Translations under genes and position numbers: made by a program
Notes under the pieces: model-generated
The model's input: only the letters and a program-made list of their open reading frames with translations
Databases searched by the model: none
What the model was told of the DNA's origin: nothing
Assembly (NCBI RefSeq): GCF_003987475.1
Contig: NZ_PIQH01000004.1
Coordinates: 62,001 to 126,000 of the forward strand
DNA length: 64,000 bases
Reading direction: 5' to 3'
Source of the DNA: Idiomarina tyrosinivorans
GTDB taxonomy: Bacteria > Pseudomonadota > Gammaproteobacteria > Enterobacterales > Alteromonadaceae
Part shown: piece after piece, positions 1 through 8,998 of the stretch
Numbering within the stretch: position 1 is the stretch's first letter
Layout of the letters: each line of letters opens with the position of its first letter

Positions 1-797
1 CCAATGGGGCAACCTACCACATTGCGCCGAGTGTGCTGCGTGAACTTGGCGCACGAGTGACCGAAATTGGCACCAATCCCGACGGCATGAATATCAATAA
101 AGACTGTGGAGCTACGCACTTGAAAGCGTTGCAGGAAAAAGTCGTAAAAGAAAAAGCAGATATTGGCGTAGCGCTCGATGGTGACGGTGATCGGATTATG
201 ATGGTCAGCCACTCCGGACGCGTTATCGATGGTGATGATATTCTATTTATTTTGGCTTCAACCGCGCAAAAACTGGGTCAGTTGCGCGGCGGTGTGGTCG
301 GTACCCTGATGACCAACTATGCCTTAGAACAAGCATTCGAAATGCGTGGCATTCCGTTTCAACGTGCGAAAGTGGGCGATCGCTACGTCATTGAGAAATT
401 GGTTGAGTTGGATTGGCAACTCGGCGGTGAAAACTCAGGACACTTGATTAATCGCGACTTCCATACCACCGGTGATGGTATTCTCGGTGCATTGCAGGTG
501 TTGGCTGCGATGCAAAGGGATGGTAAATCGCTGGAAGCGTTGTGTGGCGAGTTTCGTAAATTTCCTCAAGTAATGATCAATGTGCGTTTAGAAAGCGATG
601 CCGATCCGTTGCAAATGTCTAATGTTCAGTCGGCCGTTAGCGAAGTGGAAAAGGCCTTGGCTGGTGATGGCCGAGTGCTGCTGCGCAAGTCTGGTACCGA
701 ACCACTGATTCGGGTCATGGTTGAGGGCAAAGACGAAAAACGGGTGCGCGCCTTCGCCCAACAAATCGCTGCAGAAGTCGAAGCGGCGAGTAATTGA
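1..797 (+). CDS. glmM: Phosphoglucosamine mutase GlmM (3' part, start outside window)
   Basis: The frame is open from the first base of the window and ends at TGA 795-797, giving roughly the last 264 of about 445 residues. GlmM converts glucosamine-6-phosphate to glucosamine-1-phosphate in the cytoplasm, feeding UDP-GlcNAc for peptidoglycan and LPS. Visible family marks are the metal-binding loop DGDGDR, the sugar-binding GGENSGH segment and the C-terminal phosphate-binding [12 protein letters not shown]. The catalytic phosphoserine lies upstream, outside the window. An internal GTG at 33 is in frame but is not the start, because the homologous sequence NGATYHIAP continues upstream of it. tpiA and secG follow on the same strand, as in other gammaproteobacteria. 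Confidence 0.97.
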   Translation, partial: NGATYHIAPSVLRELGARVTEIGTNPDGMNINKDCGATHLKALQEKVVKEKADIGVALDGDGDRIMMVSHSGRVIDGDDILFILASTAQKLGQLRGGVVGTLMTNYALEQAFEMRGIPFQRAKVGDRYVIEKLVELDWQLGGENSGHLINRDFHTTGDGILGALQVLAAMQRDGKSLEALCGEFRKFPQVMINVRLESDADPLQMSNVQSAVSEVEKALAGDGRVLLRKSGTEPLIRVMVEGKDEKRVRAFAQQIAAEVEAASN

Positions 798-885
798 ACA
801 ACTGAGCAGGATTTGGTGAAATGTCGCTTGTCAATCGCACGGGCTTTCGCTACTATTCCGCCCGCTTTGTAAAAGAGGGAAGCTA

Positions 886-1647
886 ATGTCAGGTCAGCCA
901 CTGGTCATTGCCAATTGGAAAATGAACGGAAATCGCCAACTCGTTAGCGAAATGGCGGAGGCCCTGCGTGAGCAGCAACAATTGACCGCAGACGTTAATG
1001 TTGTGGTTTGCCCTCCAACGATTTTACTTCCAGCGTTGGCAGACGCCTGCTATTACGACGCTGTGGCAGTCGGCGCACAAGATGTTTCGCAACATGCGGA
1101 AGGCGCTTTCACTGGAGAAACCTCGGTGAACATGTTGCGAGAAGCCGCGGTTGAATATGTGTTGGTGGGGCATTCAGAGCGCCGCCAAATGCATCATGAA
1201 ACGGATGCAGTGGTTGCCGATAAGTTGCAGGCAGTCACGAGTAGTGGTTTGAAAGCGGTGTTGTGTGTCGGTGAAAATGCCGAGCAACGTGAGTCTGAAC
1301 AAACCTTTGCGGTGATTAAACAACAATTGCAGCAGGCTTTGTCGGGGTTAACTGCCACACAATTGAGCCATACGATTGTTGCTTATGAACCGGTCTGGGC
1401 TATAGGCACTGGATTAACCGCTTCGCCACAGCAAGCGGAACAGGTTCATCAGTTTATTCGCCAACTGCTGACTGAATTGAATACTAACGTCGGTGAGCAA
1501 ATGCAGATACTTTACGGCGGCTCAGTAAAAGCGGATAATGCCGAGCAATTATTTGCGCAACCATCAATTGACGGTGGGTTAATTGGTGGCGCCAGCTTAA
1601 AGCCTGATGCTTTTATCGCGATTTGTCAGGCTGCTAGAGGGAAATAG
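886..1647 (+). CDS. tpiA: Triosephosphate isomerase
   Basis: A 253-residue TIM barrel that interconverts dihydroxyacetone phosphate and glyceraldehyde-3-phosphate in glycolysis and gluconeogenesis. The catalytic residues are all visible: Lys12 in NWKMN, His96 in VGHSERR and Glu168 in YEPVWAIGTG. The phosphate-binding ILYGGSVK and GGLIGGASL segments are near the C-terminus. The ATG follows a purine-rich ribosome site (GAGGGA) at a normal distance. It lies 88 bp after glmM, and secG starts two bases after its stop, so all three are probably co-transcribed. The length is typical of the family. Confidence 0.98.
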   Translation: MSGQPLVIANWKMNGNRQLVSEMAEALREQQQLTADVNVVVCPPTILLPALADACYYDAVAVGAQDVSQHAEGAFTGETSVNMLREAAVEYVLVGHSERRQMHHETDAVVADKLQAVTSSGLKAVLCVGENAEQRESEQTFAVIKQQLQQALSGLTATQLSHTIVAYEPVWAIGTGLTASPQQAEQVHQFIRQLLTELNTNVGEQMQILYGGSVKADNAEQLFAQPSIDGGLIGGASLKPDAFIAICQAARGK

Positions 1648-1648
1648 T

Positions 1649-2032
1649 ATGTACGAATTTTTAATGATTACGTTTTTGATTGTTGCATTGGCACTGATCG
1701 GCTTGGTGTTAATTCAACAAGGTAAGGGTGCGGACATGGGAGCCTCTTTTGGCTCGGGCGCATCAAACACCGTGTTTGGTTCTTCTGGTTCAGGTAACTT
1801 CCTGACTCGCAGTACTGCTGTGCTAGCCGTATTGTTCTTTGTGCTAAGTTTGGTGTTGGGCAATATGGCGACTTCGCATGACAGCGATATGACAGATTTC
1901 TCTGATTTATCTGCACCGGCGCAACAGCAGTCAGAACAGCCAGCCGCAGAACAACAGCCCGCTGAGCAAATGCCGCCAGCAGGTGAAGCTGAGCAACCAC
2001 AGCCGCAAGGCGACGTGCCGCCAGCAGAGTAA
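1649..2032 (+). CDS. secG: Preprotein translocase subunit SecG
   Basis: A 127-residue inner-membrane protein of the SecYEG channel. Two hydrophobic helices (about residues 3-22 and 52-70) flank the conserved cytoplasmic loop QQGKGADMGASFGSG. The C-terminal third is a Pro/Gln/Glu-rich tail, longer than needed for the core fold and typical for the family in gammaproteobacteria. I chose the ATG at 1649, two bases after the tpiA stop, because the protein then begins MYEFLMITFLIV. An upstream in-frame start at 1607 would lie inside tpiA and add residues absent from SecG. A tRNA-Leu gene follows only 8 bp later, so the mRNA probably continues into it. Confidence 0.95.
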   Translation: MYEFLMITFLIVALALIGLVLIQQGKGADMGASFGSGASNTVFGSSGSGNFLTRSTAVLAVLFFVLSLVLGNMATSHDSDMTDFSDLSAPAQQQSEQPAAEQQPAEQMPPAGEAEQPQPQGDVPPAE

Positions 2033-2040
2033 CGTTTTTC

Positions 2041-2127
2041 GCAGAAGTGGTGGAATTGGTAGACACGCTATCTTGAGGGGGTAGTGCTCTAACGGGCGTG
2101 CGGGTTCAAGTCCCGCCTTCTGCACCA
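2041..2127 (+). tRNA. leuU: tRNA-Leu (anticodon GAG)
   Basis: An 87-nt class II tRNA with encoded CCA. The acceptor GCAGAAG pairs with CTTCTGC, the D-arm contains GGAATTGGTAGAC, the anticodon loop is CTTGAGG, and a long variable arm is followed by GGTTCAAGTCC. Its position directly after secG matches leuU of E. coli. It has no obvious promoter of its own and is probably processed from the secG transcript. Confidence 0.97.
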
Positions 2128-2157
2128 AAATTGTTTCGCCAGAAGTGGTTTTACTGG

Positions 2158-2185
2158 TTGAAAATTCAAGAGAAAACCTTATAAT
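2158..2185 (+). promoter_or_regulatory. Sigma-70 promoter for initiator tRNA / rimP operon
   Basis: TTGAAA at 2158-2163 and a perfect TATAAT at 2180-2185, spaced 16 bp. Transcription would begin about ten bases before the mature tRNA. A GC-rich stretch follows the -10 box, as is common in stringently controlled stable-RNA promoters. The promoter could also drive rimP-nusA-infB by readthrough of the leader hairpins. Confidence 0.75.
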
Positions 2186-2202
2186 ACTTGGCAAGTTTCG
2201 GG

Positions 2203-2279
<77 letters not shown>

Positions 2280-2280
2280 A

Positions 2281-2320
2281 TTATTCTAGTCGCTTGTCGA
2301 GTTAAGCTCGACTAGAATAA
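2281..2320 (+). repeat. 12-bp inverted repeat with an alternative internal hairpin
   Basis: TTATTCTAGTCG (2281-2292) is perfectly complementary to CGACTAGAATAA (2309-2320), starting right after the tRNA CCA. The loop contains GTCGAG (2296-2301), which can instead pair with CTCGAC (2307-2312), so two mutually exclusive hairpins are possible. There is no T-tract. It may guide 3' processing of the tRNA or be part of leader control of rimP. Confidence 0.6.
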
Positions 2321-2342
2321 CGACAAAGGGTCCAGTGTTTAG

Positions 2343-2370
2343 AAAGCCCCGCTTTAGCTCGGGGCTTTTT
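2343..2370 (+). terminator. Rho-independent terminator in the rimP leader
   Basis: AAAGCCCCG (2343-2351) pairs with CGGGGCTTT (2360-2368) around an 8-nt loop and runs into a T-tract (five T at 2366-2370, partly in the stem). It lies between the initiator tRNA and rimP, so it would end part of the tRNA transcript and attenuate the downstream operon. Confidence 0.7.
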
Positions 2371-2411
2371 ACTATGTGACCTAAGCCACCCTACGGAGTG
2401 GCCTTAACACT

Positions 2412-2431
2412 GGGCGTTTACGCCCTTTTTT
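2412..2431 (+). terminator. Second terminator-like hairpin before rimP
   Basis: GGGCG (2412-2416) and CGCCC (2421-2425) enclose a TTTA loop and are followed by six T. It lies only 20 bp before the rimP start. The 5-bp stem is short, so it may act as an attenuator, possibly subject to NusA autocontrol, which is known for this operon in E. coli. Confidence 0.5.
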
Positions 2432-2450
2432 CGTTTTTAGGAGATGATAT

Positions 2451-2909
2451 TTGGCTCGTATAGAAGATCGATTGACCGACATGATCCGGCCCGCCGTCGA
2501 AGCCTTAGACTTCGAGTTGTGGGGAGTTGAGTTCGTGCGTGCAGGAAAACATTCAACATTGCGGGTGTATATTGATAGCCCCAACGGTATTAGCGTGGAC
2601 GATTGCGCTGATGTCAGTCACCAAGTGAGTGCACTGTTGGACGTGGAAGATCCGATTTCTAGCGAATACTACTTAGAAGTATCGTCACCCGGCATGGAGC
2701 GTCCATTCTTTCAAGCGCAACAGATGCAAGATTATGTTGGCGAAACGGTGGCGTTTGAGCTTCTTGCGGCGCGCAACAATAAGCGCAAATTTAAGGCCCA
2801 ATTGGTAGCGGTTGATGAACAACAACTAACCCTAGCAGTTGATGGCGAAACATTGCAGGTGAGCATGTCTGATGTGAAGAAAGCTCAACTGGTTCCAAGC
2901 TTTGATTAA
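2451..2909 (+). CDS. rimP: Ribosome maturation factor RimP
   Basis: A 152-residue cytoplasmic factor required for 30S subunit assembly. The family features VEFVRAGKHSTLRVYID, DDCADVSHQVSALLDVED and YLEVSSPGMERPF are visible. The start is a TTG at 2451, preceded by TAGGAGA at about 7 bases. The next in-frame ATG (2481) would remove the first conserved helix, so TTG is preferred. It is the first gene of the rimP-nusA-infB-rbfA-truB operon and is 27 bp from nusA. The leader hairpins upstream suggest attenuation. Confidence 0.95.
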   Translation: MARIEDRLTDMIRPAVEALDFELWGVEFVRAGKHSTLRVYIDSPNGISVDDCADVSHQVSALLDVEDPISSEYYLEVSSPGMERPFFQAQQMQDYVGETVAFELLAARNNKRKFKAQLVAVDEQQLTLAVDGETLQVSMSDVKKAQLVPSFD

Positions 2910-2936
2910 GGATTTCGTTGGCGAGGCAACATACTC

Positions 2937-4436
2937 ATGAATAAAGAAATACTGTTAGTAGCAGAAGCGGTTTCTAACGAGAAAGCGGTGCCGCGGGAAA
3001 AAATTTTTGAAGCGCTGGAATCAGCGTTGGCTCATGCAACGAAAAAGAAGTATGAGGGCGACATCGATGTTCGTATCGAAATTGACCGTACTTCCGGCGA
3101 GTTCGACACTTTCCGTCGTTGGTTAGTGGTAGAAGATACCGGCGAAGGTTTAGAACACCCGTTCCGTGAAATCGGTCTGGAAGCAGCCCAGTACGAAGAT
3201 CCAAGCATCGGTTTGGGTGATTATATTGAAGAGCAGATCGAATCGATTGAATTCGACCGTATTACTACCCAAACCGCAAAGCAAGTGATTGTGCAGAAAG
3301 TCCGCGAAGCGGAACGTGCGCAGATTGTTGATGCATATAAAGAGCAAGTCGGCGAATTGGTTAGCGGTATTGTTAAGCGTGCCAACCGTGAACACGTAAT
3401 CCTTGATTTAGGTAACAACGCGGAAGCGATTATTTACCGCGAAGAAATGTTGCCGCGGGAATCGGTTCGACCCGGTGACCGAGTTCGTGGTTTGCTTTAC
3501 GACGTCCGTCCAGAAGCTCGCGGTGCTCAGCTATTTGTTAGCCGTACACGGCCGGAATTCTTGATTGAATTGTTCCGCATTGAAGTGCCAGAAATTGGCG
3601 AAGAAATGATTGAAATTCGTGGCGCCGCACGCGACCCAGGTTCACGCGCGAAAATTGCAGTGAAAAGTAATGACCGCCGTATTGACCCCGTGGGTGCGTG
3701 CGTAGGTATGCGTGGTGCGCGAGTGCAAGCCGTATCGGGAGAACTGGGCGGCGAGCGCGTTGATATTGTGTTGTGGGATGATAACCCAGCACAATTCGTG
3801 ATTAACGCCATGGCTCCAGCGGAAGTATCATCGATTGTTGTTGATGAAGATGCGCACACTATGGACGTTGCTGTCGAAGAAGGGAATTTGGCGCAAGCGA
3901 TTGGTAAGAGCGGACAAAACGTACGCTTGGCGAGTCAGTTAACTGGCTGGAGCTTGAACGTAATGACCGTTGAAGACTTTGCCAGCAAAAACGAAGAAGA
4001 AACACAACGCTTAGCAAACTTGTTCATCGAATCATTAGGCATTGATGAGGACTTTGCCTTAGTGCTTGTTGATGAAGGTTTCTCGTCGTTGGAAGAAGTG
4101 GCCTACGTGCCAGTTTCTGAGCTCTTAGAAATCGACGGCATGGATGAAGATATTGTAGAGGAGCTGCGGAGTCGAGCGAAAGCTTACTTGACGACCAAAG
4201 CCCTGGCTGATGAAGAATCTTTAGAGTCGGCTGAACCAGATGAAACGCTACTGAATCTCGAAGGAATGGATCGTCATCTGGCCTATATATTGGCAAGCAA
4301 GGGTATTGTTACCTTGGAAGACCTGGCAGAACAGGGTATCGACGATCTTGCCGATATCGAGCAATTGAACGAGCAACAAGCGGGCGACTTGATCATGAAA
4401 GCGCGCAACATTTGCTGGTTCAGTGAAGAACAGTAA
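2937..4436 (+). CDS. nusA: Transcription termination/antitermination factor NusA
   Basis: At 499 residues it is close to the E. coli length of 495. An N-terminal RNA-polymerase-binding domain (about 1-125) is followed by S1 (about 135-200, ending in [14 protein letters not shown]), KH1 and KH2 (with [15 protein letters not shown] and [13 protein letters not shown]), and two acidic C-terminal repeats (about 360-425 and 435-495). NusA binds RNA polymerase and nascent RNA, modulating pausing, termination and antitermination. The protein is strongly acidic. It sits second in the operon, where E. coli NusA is known to act on its own leader. The ATG is preceded only by a weak ribosome site. Confidence 0.98.
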   Translation: MNKEILLVAEAVSNEKAVPREKIFEALESALAHATKKKYEGDIDVRIEIDRTSGEFDTFRRWLVVEDTGEGLEHPFREIGLEAAQYEDPSIGLGDYIEEQIESIEFDRITTQTAKQVIVQKVREAERAQIVDAYKEQVGELVSGIVKRANREHVILDLGNNAEAIIYREEMLPRESVRPGDRVRGLLYDVRPEARGAQLFVSRTRPEFLIELFRIEVPEIGEEMIEIRGAARDPGSRAKIAVKSNDRRIDPVGACVGMRGARVQAVSGELGGERVDIVLWDDNPAQFVINAMAPAEVSSIVVDEDAHTMDVAVEEGNLAQAIGKSGQNVRLASQLTGWSLNVMTVEDFASKNEEETQRLANLFIESLGIDEDFALVLVDEGFSSLEEVAYVPVSELLEIDGMDEDIVEELRSRAKAYLTTKALADEESLESAEPDETLLNLEGMDRHLAYILASKGIVTLEDLAEQGIDDLADIEQLNEQQAGDLIMKARNICWFSEEQ

Positions 4437-4462
4437 AGCGATCAGCGGAGGTACAACAGACT

Positions 4463-7135
4463 ATGGAAGAAGTAACGCTAGATAAACTGGCAAAAGACGT
4501 CGGTACAACGGTTGATCGTCTGGTACAGCAATTTGCCGAAGCCGGAATTAAGAAAACGGCAGGCGACGCAGTAACAGAGGATGAAAAGCAAAAGCTTTTG
4601 GCGCATTTGAACAAGCAGCATGGCGGTGAAGGCAGTGCTGAGCCGAGTAAAATGACCCTCAAGCGTAAAACCAAAAGCACCTTAAGCTTAGGCGGGGGCG
4701 GCCAAGGTCGTTCGAAAGCGGTTCAGGTCGAAGTTCGGAAGAAGCGGACTTACGTGAAGCGCAACCCGCAAGAAGAGCAAGAGCGTGAAGAACAAGAGCG
4801 CCTGCAGAAAGAGCAGGAAGCGGCAGAGGCTAAACGCTTAGCAGAAGAAAAGGCAAAAGCCGAAGAAGCTCGTAAAAAAGCTGAAGCGAAAGCCAAAGCT
4901 GAAAAAGAGAAAGAAGAGAAGTCGCGTAAAGAGAAAGAAAAGGCGCGGCAGAAAGCGGAAGCCGAAAAACGTGCGGCGATGACCCCTGAAGAACGCAAAA
5001 AAGCGGATGAAGCGAAAGCGGAAGCCGAACGTCTGAAGCGTCAACAGGAAGAAGAAGCGCGTAAGAAGGCTGAGGCAGAAGCGGAGAAGCAGGCAGAAGA
5101 AGCCCGTAAACTTGCTGAGGAAAATGCCAAGCGTTGGGAAGAAGAAGAGCAGCAACGCAAGCAACGTGAAGAAGAAGACGTTCACTTCACTACCTCTTCA
5201 ACGGCTCAAGAAGCGGAAGAAGCGCAAGACCGTGATGAAGAAAATCGCAGTCGTCGACGCAGTAAAAAGCGTCGTCGTAAAGATGATGAACGCGATGAAG
5301 CACCACGTCGCGAGAAGCGCCGTAAGGGCGGTCGTCGTCCATCAACACTACAGCAAGGCTTTAATAAGCCTGCAGCGCCAGTAGAACGTGAAGTTAAGAT
5401 TGGTGAAACCATTACTGTGGGTGAATTGGCTAACCGCATGGCGGTAAAAGCCGGTGACCTAATTAAAACCATGATGAAAATGGGTGAAATGGTCACCATT
5501 AACCAAATCTTGGACCAAGATACCGCAGCCCTGGTGGTCGAGGAAATGGGTCACAAGCCGGTGGTGGTGAAAGACAACGCGCTAGAAGAAGAAGTGTTGG
5601 CGGATCGCGGTGAAGAAGGCGAAGCCGTTGCTCGAGCTCCAGTGGTGACTGTTATGGGCCACGTTGACCATGGTAAAACCTCATTGTTGGATTATATCCG
5701 TAAAGCCAAGGTCGCCTCTGGCGAGGCTGGCGGTATTACCCAGCATATCGGTGCCTACCATGTAGAGACAGGGCACGGCATGATCACCTTCTTGGATACG
5801 CCTGGACACGCGGCGTTTACCTCGATGCGAGCCCGTGGCGCCGGCGCTACCGATGTTGTTATCTTGGTGGTTGCTGCTGATGATGGTGTGATGCCACAAA
5901 CGAAAGAAGCTATCCAGCATGCGAAAGCAGCGGGCGTGCCGATTGTCGTTGCCATCAACAAAATGGATAAAGAAGAAGCGGATCCTGATCGGGTTAAAAA
6001 TGAATTGGCCCAGCATGACGTGATTCCAGAAGAGTGGGGTGGAGATACCCAATTTATTCCGGTCTCCGCGCACAGCGGTCAAGGTATTGATGCATTGCTA
6101 GAAGGTATTTTGCTGCAATCTGAATTGCTCGATTTGAAAGCAGTGAAAACCGGTATGGCGCAAGGTATCGTGATCGAATCACGGCTAGACCGTGGTCGCG
6201 GCCCAGTCGCAACAATCTTGGTTCAACGCGGCACCTTGAACAAAGGCGATATCGTGCTCTGTGGTTTGGAATACGGTCGCATCCGTGCCATGCGTGACGA
6301 AGTTGGCCGCGAAATTGAATCAGCGGGTCCATCGATCCCAGTAGAAATCTTGGGTCTGTCCGGTGTTCCGGCCGCTGGCGATGAAGCGACGGTCGTGAAA
6401 GACGAGCGTAAAGCGCGTGAAGTGGCAAACTACCGTCAAGGTAAATACCGTGATGTGAAATTAGCGAAACAACAGAAAGCCAAGCTTGAAAACATGTTTG
6501 CGAACATGGAAGAAGGCGAGGTGGCGGAACTGAACATTGTTTTGAAATCGGATGTTCAAGGCTCGCTAGAAGCCATTTCTGACTCGCTGGTGAAACTGTC
6601 GACTGACGAAGTGAAAGTTAACATCATTGGTAGCGGTGTTGGTGGTATCACCGAGACTGACGTGGCCTTAGCAAGTGCCTCGAACGCTATCGTGGTGGGC
6701 TTTAACGTCCGTGCTGAAGTTGCTGCGAAAAAACTGGTAGAACAAGAGAACGTTGATTTGCGCTATTACAGCGTTATCTACGACTTGATCGACGAAGTTA
6801 AGCAAGCGATGTCAGGCATGTTGGCTCCAGAGTTCAAGCAAGAAATCATCGGTCTTGCCGAAGTTCGTGACGTGTTCAAGTCACCGAAAATCGGTGCAAT
6901 CGCGGGTTGTATGGTGACCGAGGGTGTGGTTAAACGCTCAGCACCTATCCGTGTATTGCGTGACAACGTGGTGATTTACGAAGGTGAGCTCGAGTCTTTA
7001 CGCCGCTTTAAAGACGACGTCCAAGAAGTCCGTAACGGCATGGAATGTGGTATCGGCGTGAAGAACTACAATGATGTGAAAGAAGGCGACCAAATTGAAG
7101 TTTATGAAGTCGTCGAAGTTTCACGTAGCCTGTAA
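4463..7135 (+). CDS. infB: Translation initiation factor IF-2
   Basis: An 890-residue GTPase that brings initiator tRNA to the 30S subunit. An N-terminal IF2 subdomain (about 1-50) is followed by a long Lys/Glu/Ala-rich, probably helical linker (about 90-300), a second IF2-N module (about 315-370) and the G domain. The GTP motifs are G1 GHVDHGKT at residue 399, DTPGH, NKMD and a later SAHSGQG. Domains II-IV with the fMet-tRNA-binding C-terminus follow. The ATG is preceded by GGAGG. The repetitive linker produces several spurious reading frames on the other strand. rbfA starts 12 bp later. Confidence 0.98.
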   Translation: MEEVTLDKLAKDVGTTVDRLVQQFAEAGIKKTAGDAVTEDEKQKLLAHLNKQHGGEGSAEPSKMTLKRKTKSTLSLGGGGQGRSKAVQVEVRKKRTYVKRNPQEEQEREEQERLQKEQEAAEAKRLAEEKAKAEEARKKAEAKAKAEKEKEEKSRKEKEKARQKAEAEKRAAMTPEERKKADEAKAEAERLKRQQEEEARKKAEAEAEKQAEEARKLAEENAKRWEEEEQQRKQREEEDVHFTTSSTAQEAEEAQDRDEENRSRRRSKKRRRKDDERDEAPRREKRRKGGRRPSTLQQGFNKPAAPVEREVKIGETITVGELANRMAVKAGDLIKTMMKMGEMVTINQILDQDTAALVVEEMGHKPVVVKDNALEEEVLADRGEEGEAVARAPVVTVMGHVDHGKTSLLDYIRKAKVASGEAGGITQHIGAYHVETGHGMITFLDTPGHAAFTSMRARGAGATDVVILVVAADDGVMPQTKEAIQHAKAAGVPIVVAINKMDKEEADPDRVKNELAQHDVIPEEWGGDTQFIPVSAHSGQGIDALLEGILLQSELLDLKAVKTGMAQGIVIESRLDRGRGPVATILVQRGTLNKGDIVLCGLEYGRIRAMRDEVGREIESAGPSIPVEILGLSGVPAAGDEATVVKDERKAREVANYRQGKYRDVKLAKQQKAKLENMFANMEEGEVAELNIVLKSDVQGSLEAISDSLVKLSTDEVKVNIIGSGVGGITETDVALASASNAIVVGFNVRAEVAAKKLVEQENVDLRYYSVIYDLIDEVKQAMSGMLAPEFKQEIIGLAEVRDVFKSPKIGAIAGCMVTEGVVKRSAPIRVLRDNVVIYEGELESLRRFKDDVQEVRNGMECGIGVKNYNDVKEGDQIEVYEVVEVSRSL

Positions 7136-7147
7136 TAAAGGAACAGC

Positions 7148-7537
7148 ATGAACCGTGAATTTAATCGCACTGATCGCGTTGCACAGCAGTTGCAACGCGA
7201 GATTGCGGTCATAATGCAACGCGAGATGAAAGATCCACGAGTGGCAATGGTCACCGTCTCGGATGTCGAAGTGTCGCGTGACTTGTCTTATGCCAAGGTG
7301 TTTGTGACCTTTTTGCATGATGACCAAGGGCAAATTAAAGACAGCCTGAAGGTGCTAAATCAAGCGGCAGGGTTTATTCGTTCACTGCTCGGCAAACGGA
7401 TCAAGGCACGGGTGGTTCCTGAGCTGAAGTTCCAACATGATCCTTCGTTAAATGAAGGTATCCGAATGTCGCGTCTAGTCGATGAGGCTAGACGTCGCGA
7501 CAGCGATTATAAATCTTCGGATTCTGATAGCGACTAG
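7148..7537 (+). CDS. rbfA: Ribosome-binding factor A
   Basis: A 129-residue single KH-like domain protein that binds the 30S subunit near helix 1 of 16S rRNA and is needed for late maturation and cold adaptation. The family pattern is visible in [31 protein letters not shown] and [15 protein letters not shown]. The C-terminal tail is rich in Asp and Ser. AAAGGA precedes the ATG by about 6 bases. It is co-transcribed between infB and truB, the latter beginning 5 bp after its stop. Confidence 0.97.
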   Translation: MNREFNRTDRVAQQLQREIAVIMQREMKDPRVAMVTVSDVEVSRDLSYAKVFVTFLHDDQGQIKDSLKVLNQAAGFIRSLLGKRIKARVVPELKFQHDPSLNEGIRMSRLVDEARRRDSDYKSSDSDSD

Positions 7538-7542
7538 AGACC

Positions 7543-8463
7543 ATGCCAAAGCAAGCAAAAAACAAAGGGCGCCCGATCAGTGGCGTCTTTTTATTGGATA
7601 AGCCGAAGTCAGTCAGCTCCAACCACGCGATGATGCGGGTTAAGCGGCTGTTCGATGCGCAAAAAGCTGGCCATACAGGGGCTTTAGACCCTTTGGCTAC
7701 CGGCGTTCTTCCCGTTTGTTTGGGAGAGGCAACAAAATTTTCGCAATACTTGTTAGACGCCGACAAGACTTATGAAGTGGTGGCACGATTAGGCGCTAGA
7801 ACCACAACCAGTGATGCCGAGGGTGAGATTGTCGAAAGCCACCCGGTCGCCGTCTCCGAGGCTCAAATACGCGCTTGTTTGACAACCTTTGAAGGGCCTC
7901 AGCAACAAAGTCCGTCGATGTTCTCCGCGTTAAAATATGAAGGCCGTCCGCTGTACTACTATGCCCGCAAAGGTATTGAGGTACCGCGTAAAGTCCGTAC
8001 CATCACTATCCACCAGATAACCTGGCTAGGGTTTAACGAAGATAGCGTAACCTTGCGTGTCCGTTGCAGTAAAGGCACCTATATTCGCACTTTAGTCGAT
8101 GATATTGGGCAAGCACTAGGCTGTGGCGCCTACGTTGCCGAGTTGCGCCGTACTGAAGTGGCGGGAATTAACTGTGAAACGCTTTATACCCTAGCGCAAT
8201 TAGAGCAGCAGCTGGACGTGGCGAGCGACCGCTGTGATGGTTGGCTATTGCCCGTAGATGCGTTGATTCAACAATTACCTGTTGTCACGGTTTCAGCGGC
8301 GGAGGCGCAGGCATATATGCATGGGCAGCCGATAGTTGGTGATGCCGAACAGGTTGCGCATGAAGAATACCGCATTAAACGTGAAGATGGTGTGTTTCTA
8401 GGAACGGGAAAACAAAAAAAAGGCAAAATTTGGCCAAAACGCCGTGTTTTACTGCCAGAATAG
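7543..8463 (+). CDS. truB: tRNA pseudouridine-55 synthase TruB
   Basis: A 306-residue enzyme that makes pseudouridine 55 in the T-loop of tRNAs. The catalytic Asp49 is in GHTGALDPLATGVLP. The conserved KTYEVVARLGARTTTSDAEG and the CSKGTYIRTLVDDIG segments are also visible. A C-terminal PUA-like domain starts near residue 250. It is the last gene of the rimP operon. The promoter for rpsO overlaps its stop codon. Confidence 0.98.
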   Translation: MPKQAKNKGRPISGVFLLDKPKSVSSNHAMMRVKRLFDAQKAGHTGALDPLATGVLPVCLGEATKFSQYLLDADKTYEVVARLGARTTTSDAEGEIVESHPVAVSEAQIRACLTTFEGPQQQSPSMFSALKYEGRPLYYYARKGIEVPRKVRTITIHQITWLGFNEDSVTLRVRCSKGTYIRTLVDDIGQALGCGAYVAELRRTEVAGINCETLYTLAQLEQQLDVASDRCDGWLLPVDALIQQLPVVTVSAAEAQAYMHGQPIVGDAEQVAHEEYRIKREDGVFLGTGKQKKGKIWPKRRVLLPE

Positions 8464-8464
8464 A

Positions 8465-8493
8465 TTGCAGTAAAGCGTTAACGCCCGTATAAT
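8465..8493 (+). promoter_or_regulatory. Sigma-70 promoter for rpsO
   Basis: TTGCAG at 8465-8470 and a perfect TATAAT at 8488-8493, spaced 17 bp. It is followed by the GC-rich GCGCGGCGC, typical of growth-rate-regulated ribosomal promoters. It starts directly after the truB stop and leaves a leader of about 60 nt before rpsO. Confidence 0.8.
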
Positions 8494-8559
8494 GCGCGGC
8501 GCATCCCTACGCTGAATTAGTGATTGGTGTGGGGCAAATTTTCATATTAGGAGTCAGTT

Positions 8560-8829
8560 ATGTCACTAACTGTAGAGCAAAAAGCAGAAATCGTAGAAAA
8601 ATTCGGTCGTGGTGAAAACGACACCGGTTCTACTGAAGTTCAAGTAGCATTGTTAACCGCGAACATCAACGAGTTACAAGGCCACTTTAAAGCGCACGCG
8701 AAAGACCACCACTCACGTCGTGGTTTGTTACGTATGGTTAGCCAGCGTCGTAAACTGTTGGACTACCTTAAGCGTAAAGATAATCAGCGTTACTTAACGT
8801 TGATCGAAACATTGGGTCTGCGTCGCTAA
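8560..8829 (+). CDS. rpsO: 30S ribosomal protein S15
   Basis: An 89-residue protein matching S15 along its full length ([40 protein letters not shown]). S15 binds the central domain of 16S rRNA early in 30S assembly. AGGAG lies about 8 bases before the ATG. It has its own promoter, and a strong terminator follows at 8855-8883, so it can be made separately from truB and pnp. In E. coli, S15 represses its own translation through a leader pseudoknot. I could not establish that fold in this leader. Confidence 0.99.
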   Translation: MSLTVEQKAEIVEKFGRGENDTGSTEVQVALLTANINELQGHFKAHAKDHHSRRGLLRMVSQRRKLLDYLKRKDNQRYLTLIETLGLRR

Positions 8830-8854
8830 TAGCAGCCAAATGGCAAAGATTGAG

Positions 8855-8883
8855 AAAAAGGAGCCGATTGCGGCTCCTTTTTT
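8855..8883 (+). terminator. Rho-independent terminator of rpsO
   Basis: GGAGCCG (8860-8866) and CGGCTCC (8871-8877) form a stem around ATTG. An A-tract lies before it and a run of six T after it. Confidence 0.9.
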
Positions 8884-8916
8884 GTTTTCTGACTCTTAAT
8901 TTCTACCAATTTCCCG

Positions 8917-8998
8917 TATACTATGGGGCGAAAATAAACAGTGAAAATACAGGTGCCAATCCGGGTACCTTGAAAATACAGGTAAAGGAAACATCAAC
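8917..8998 (+). promoter_or_regulatory. pnp promoter element and leader with repeat/hairpin
   Basis: A TATACT box is at 8917-8922, without a convincing -35 element. The leader then carries a 13-bp direct repeat, TGAAAATACAGGT, at 8942-8954 and 8971-8983. Between and overlapping the copies, AGGTGCC (8951-8957) can pair with GGTACCT (8964-8970) with one G-U pair. In E. coli the pnp leader is an RNase III and PNPase target for autoregulation. This leader is short and the hairpin small, so equivalence is only a suggestion. Confidence 0.45.

Noticed and set aside
4750-5499. Long minus-strand and shifted frames inside infB
   Set aside because: They arise from the Lys/Glu/Ala-rich codon pattern of the IF-2 linker (Ser/Phe/Leu-rich on the opposite strand) and have no independent support.
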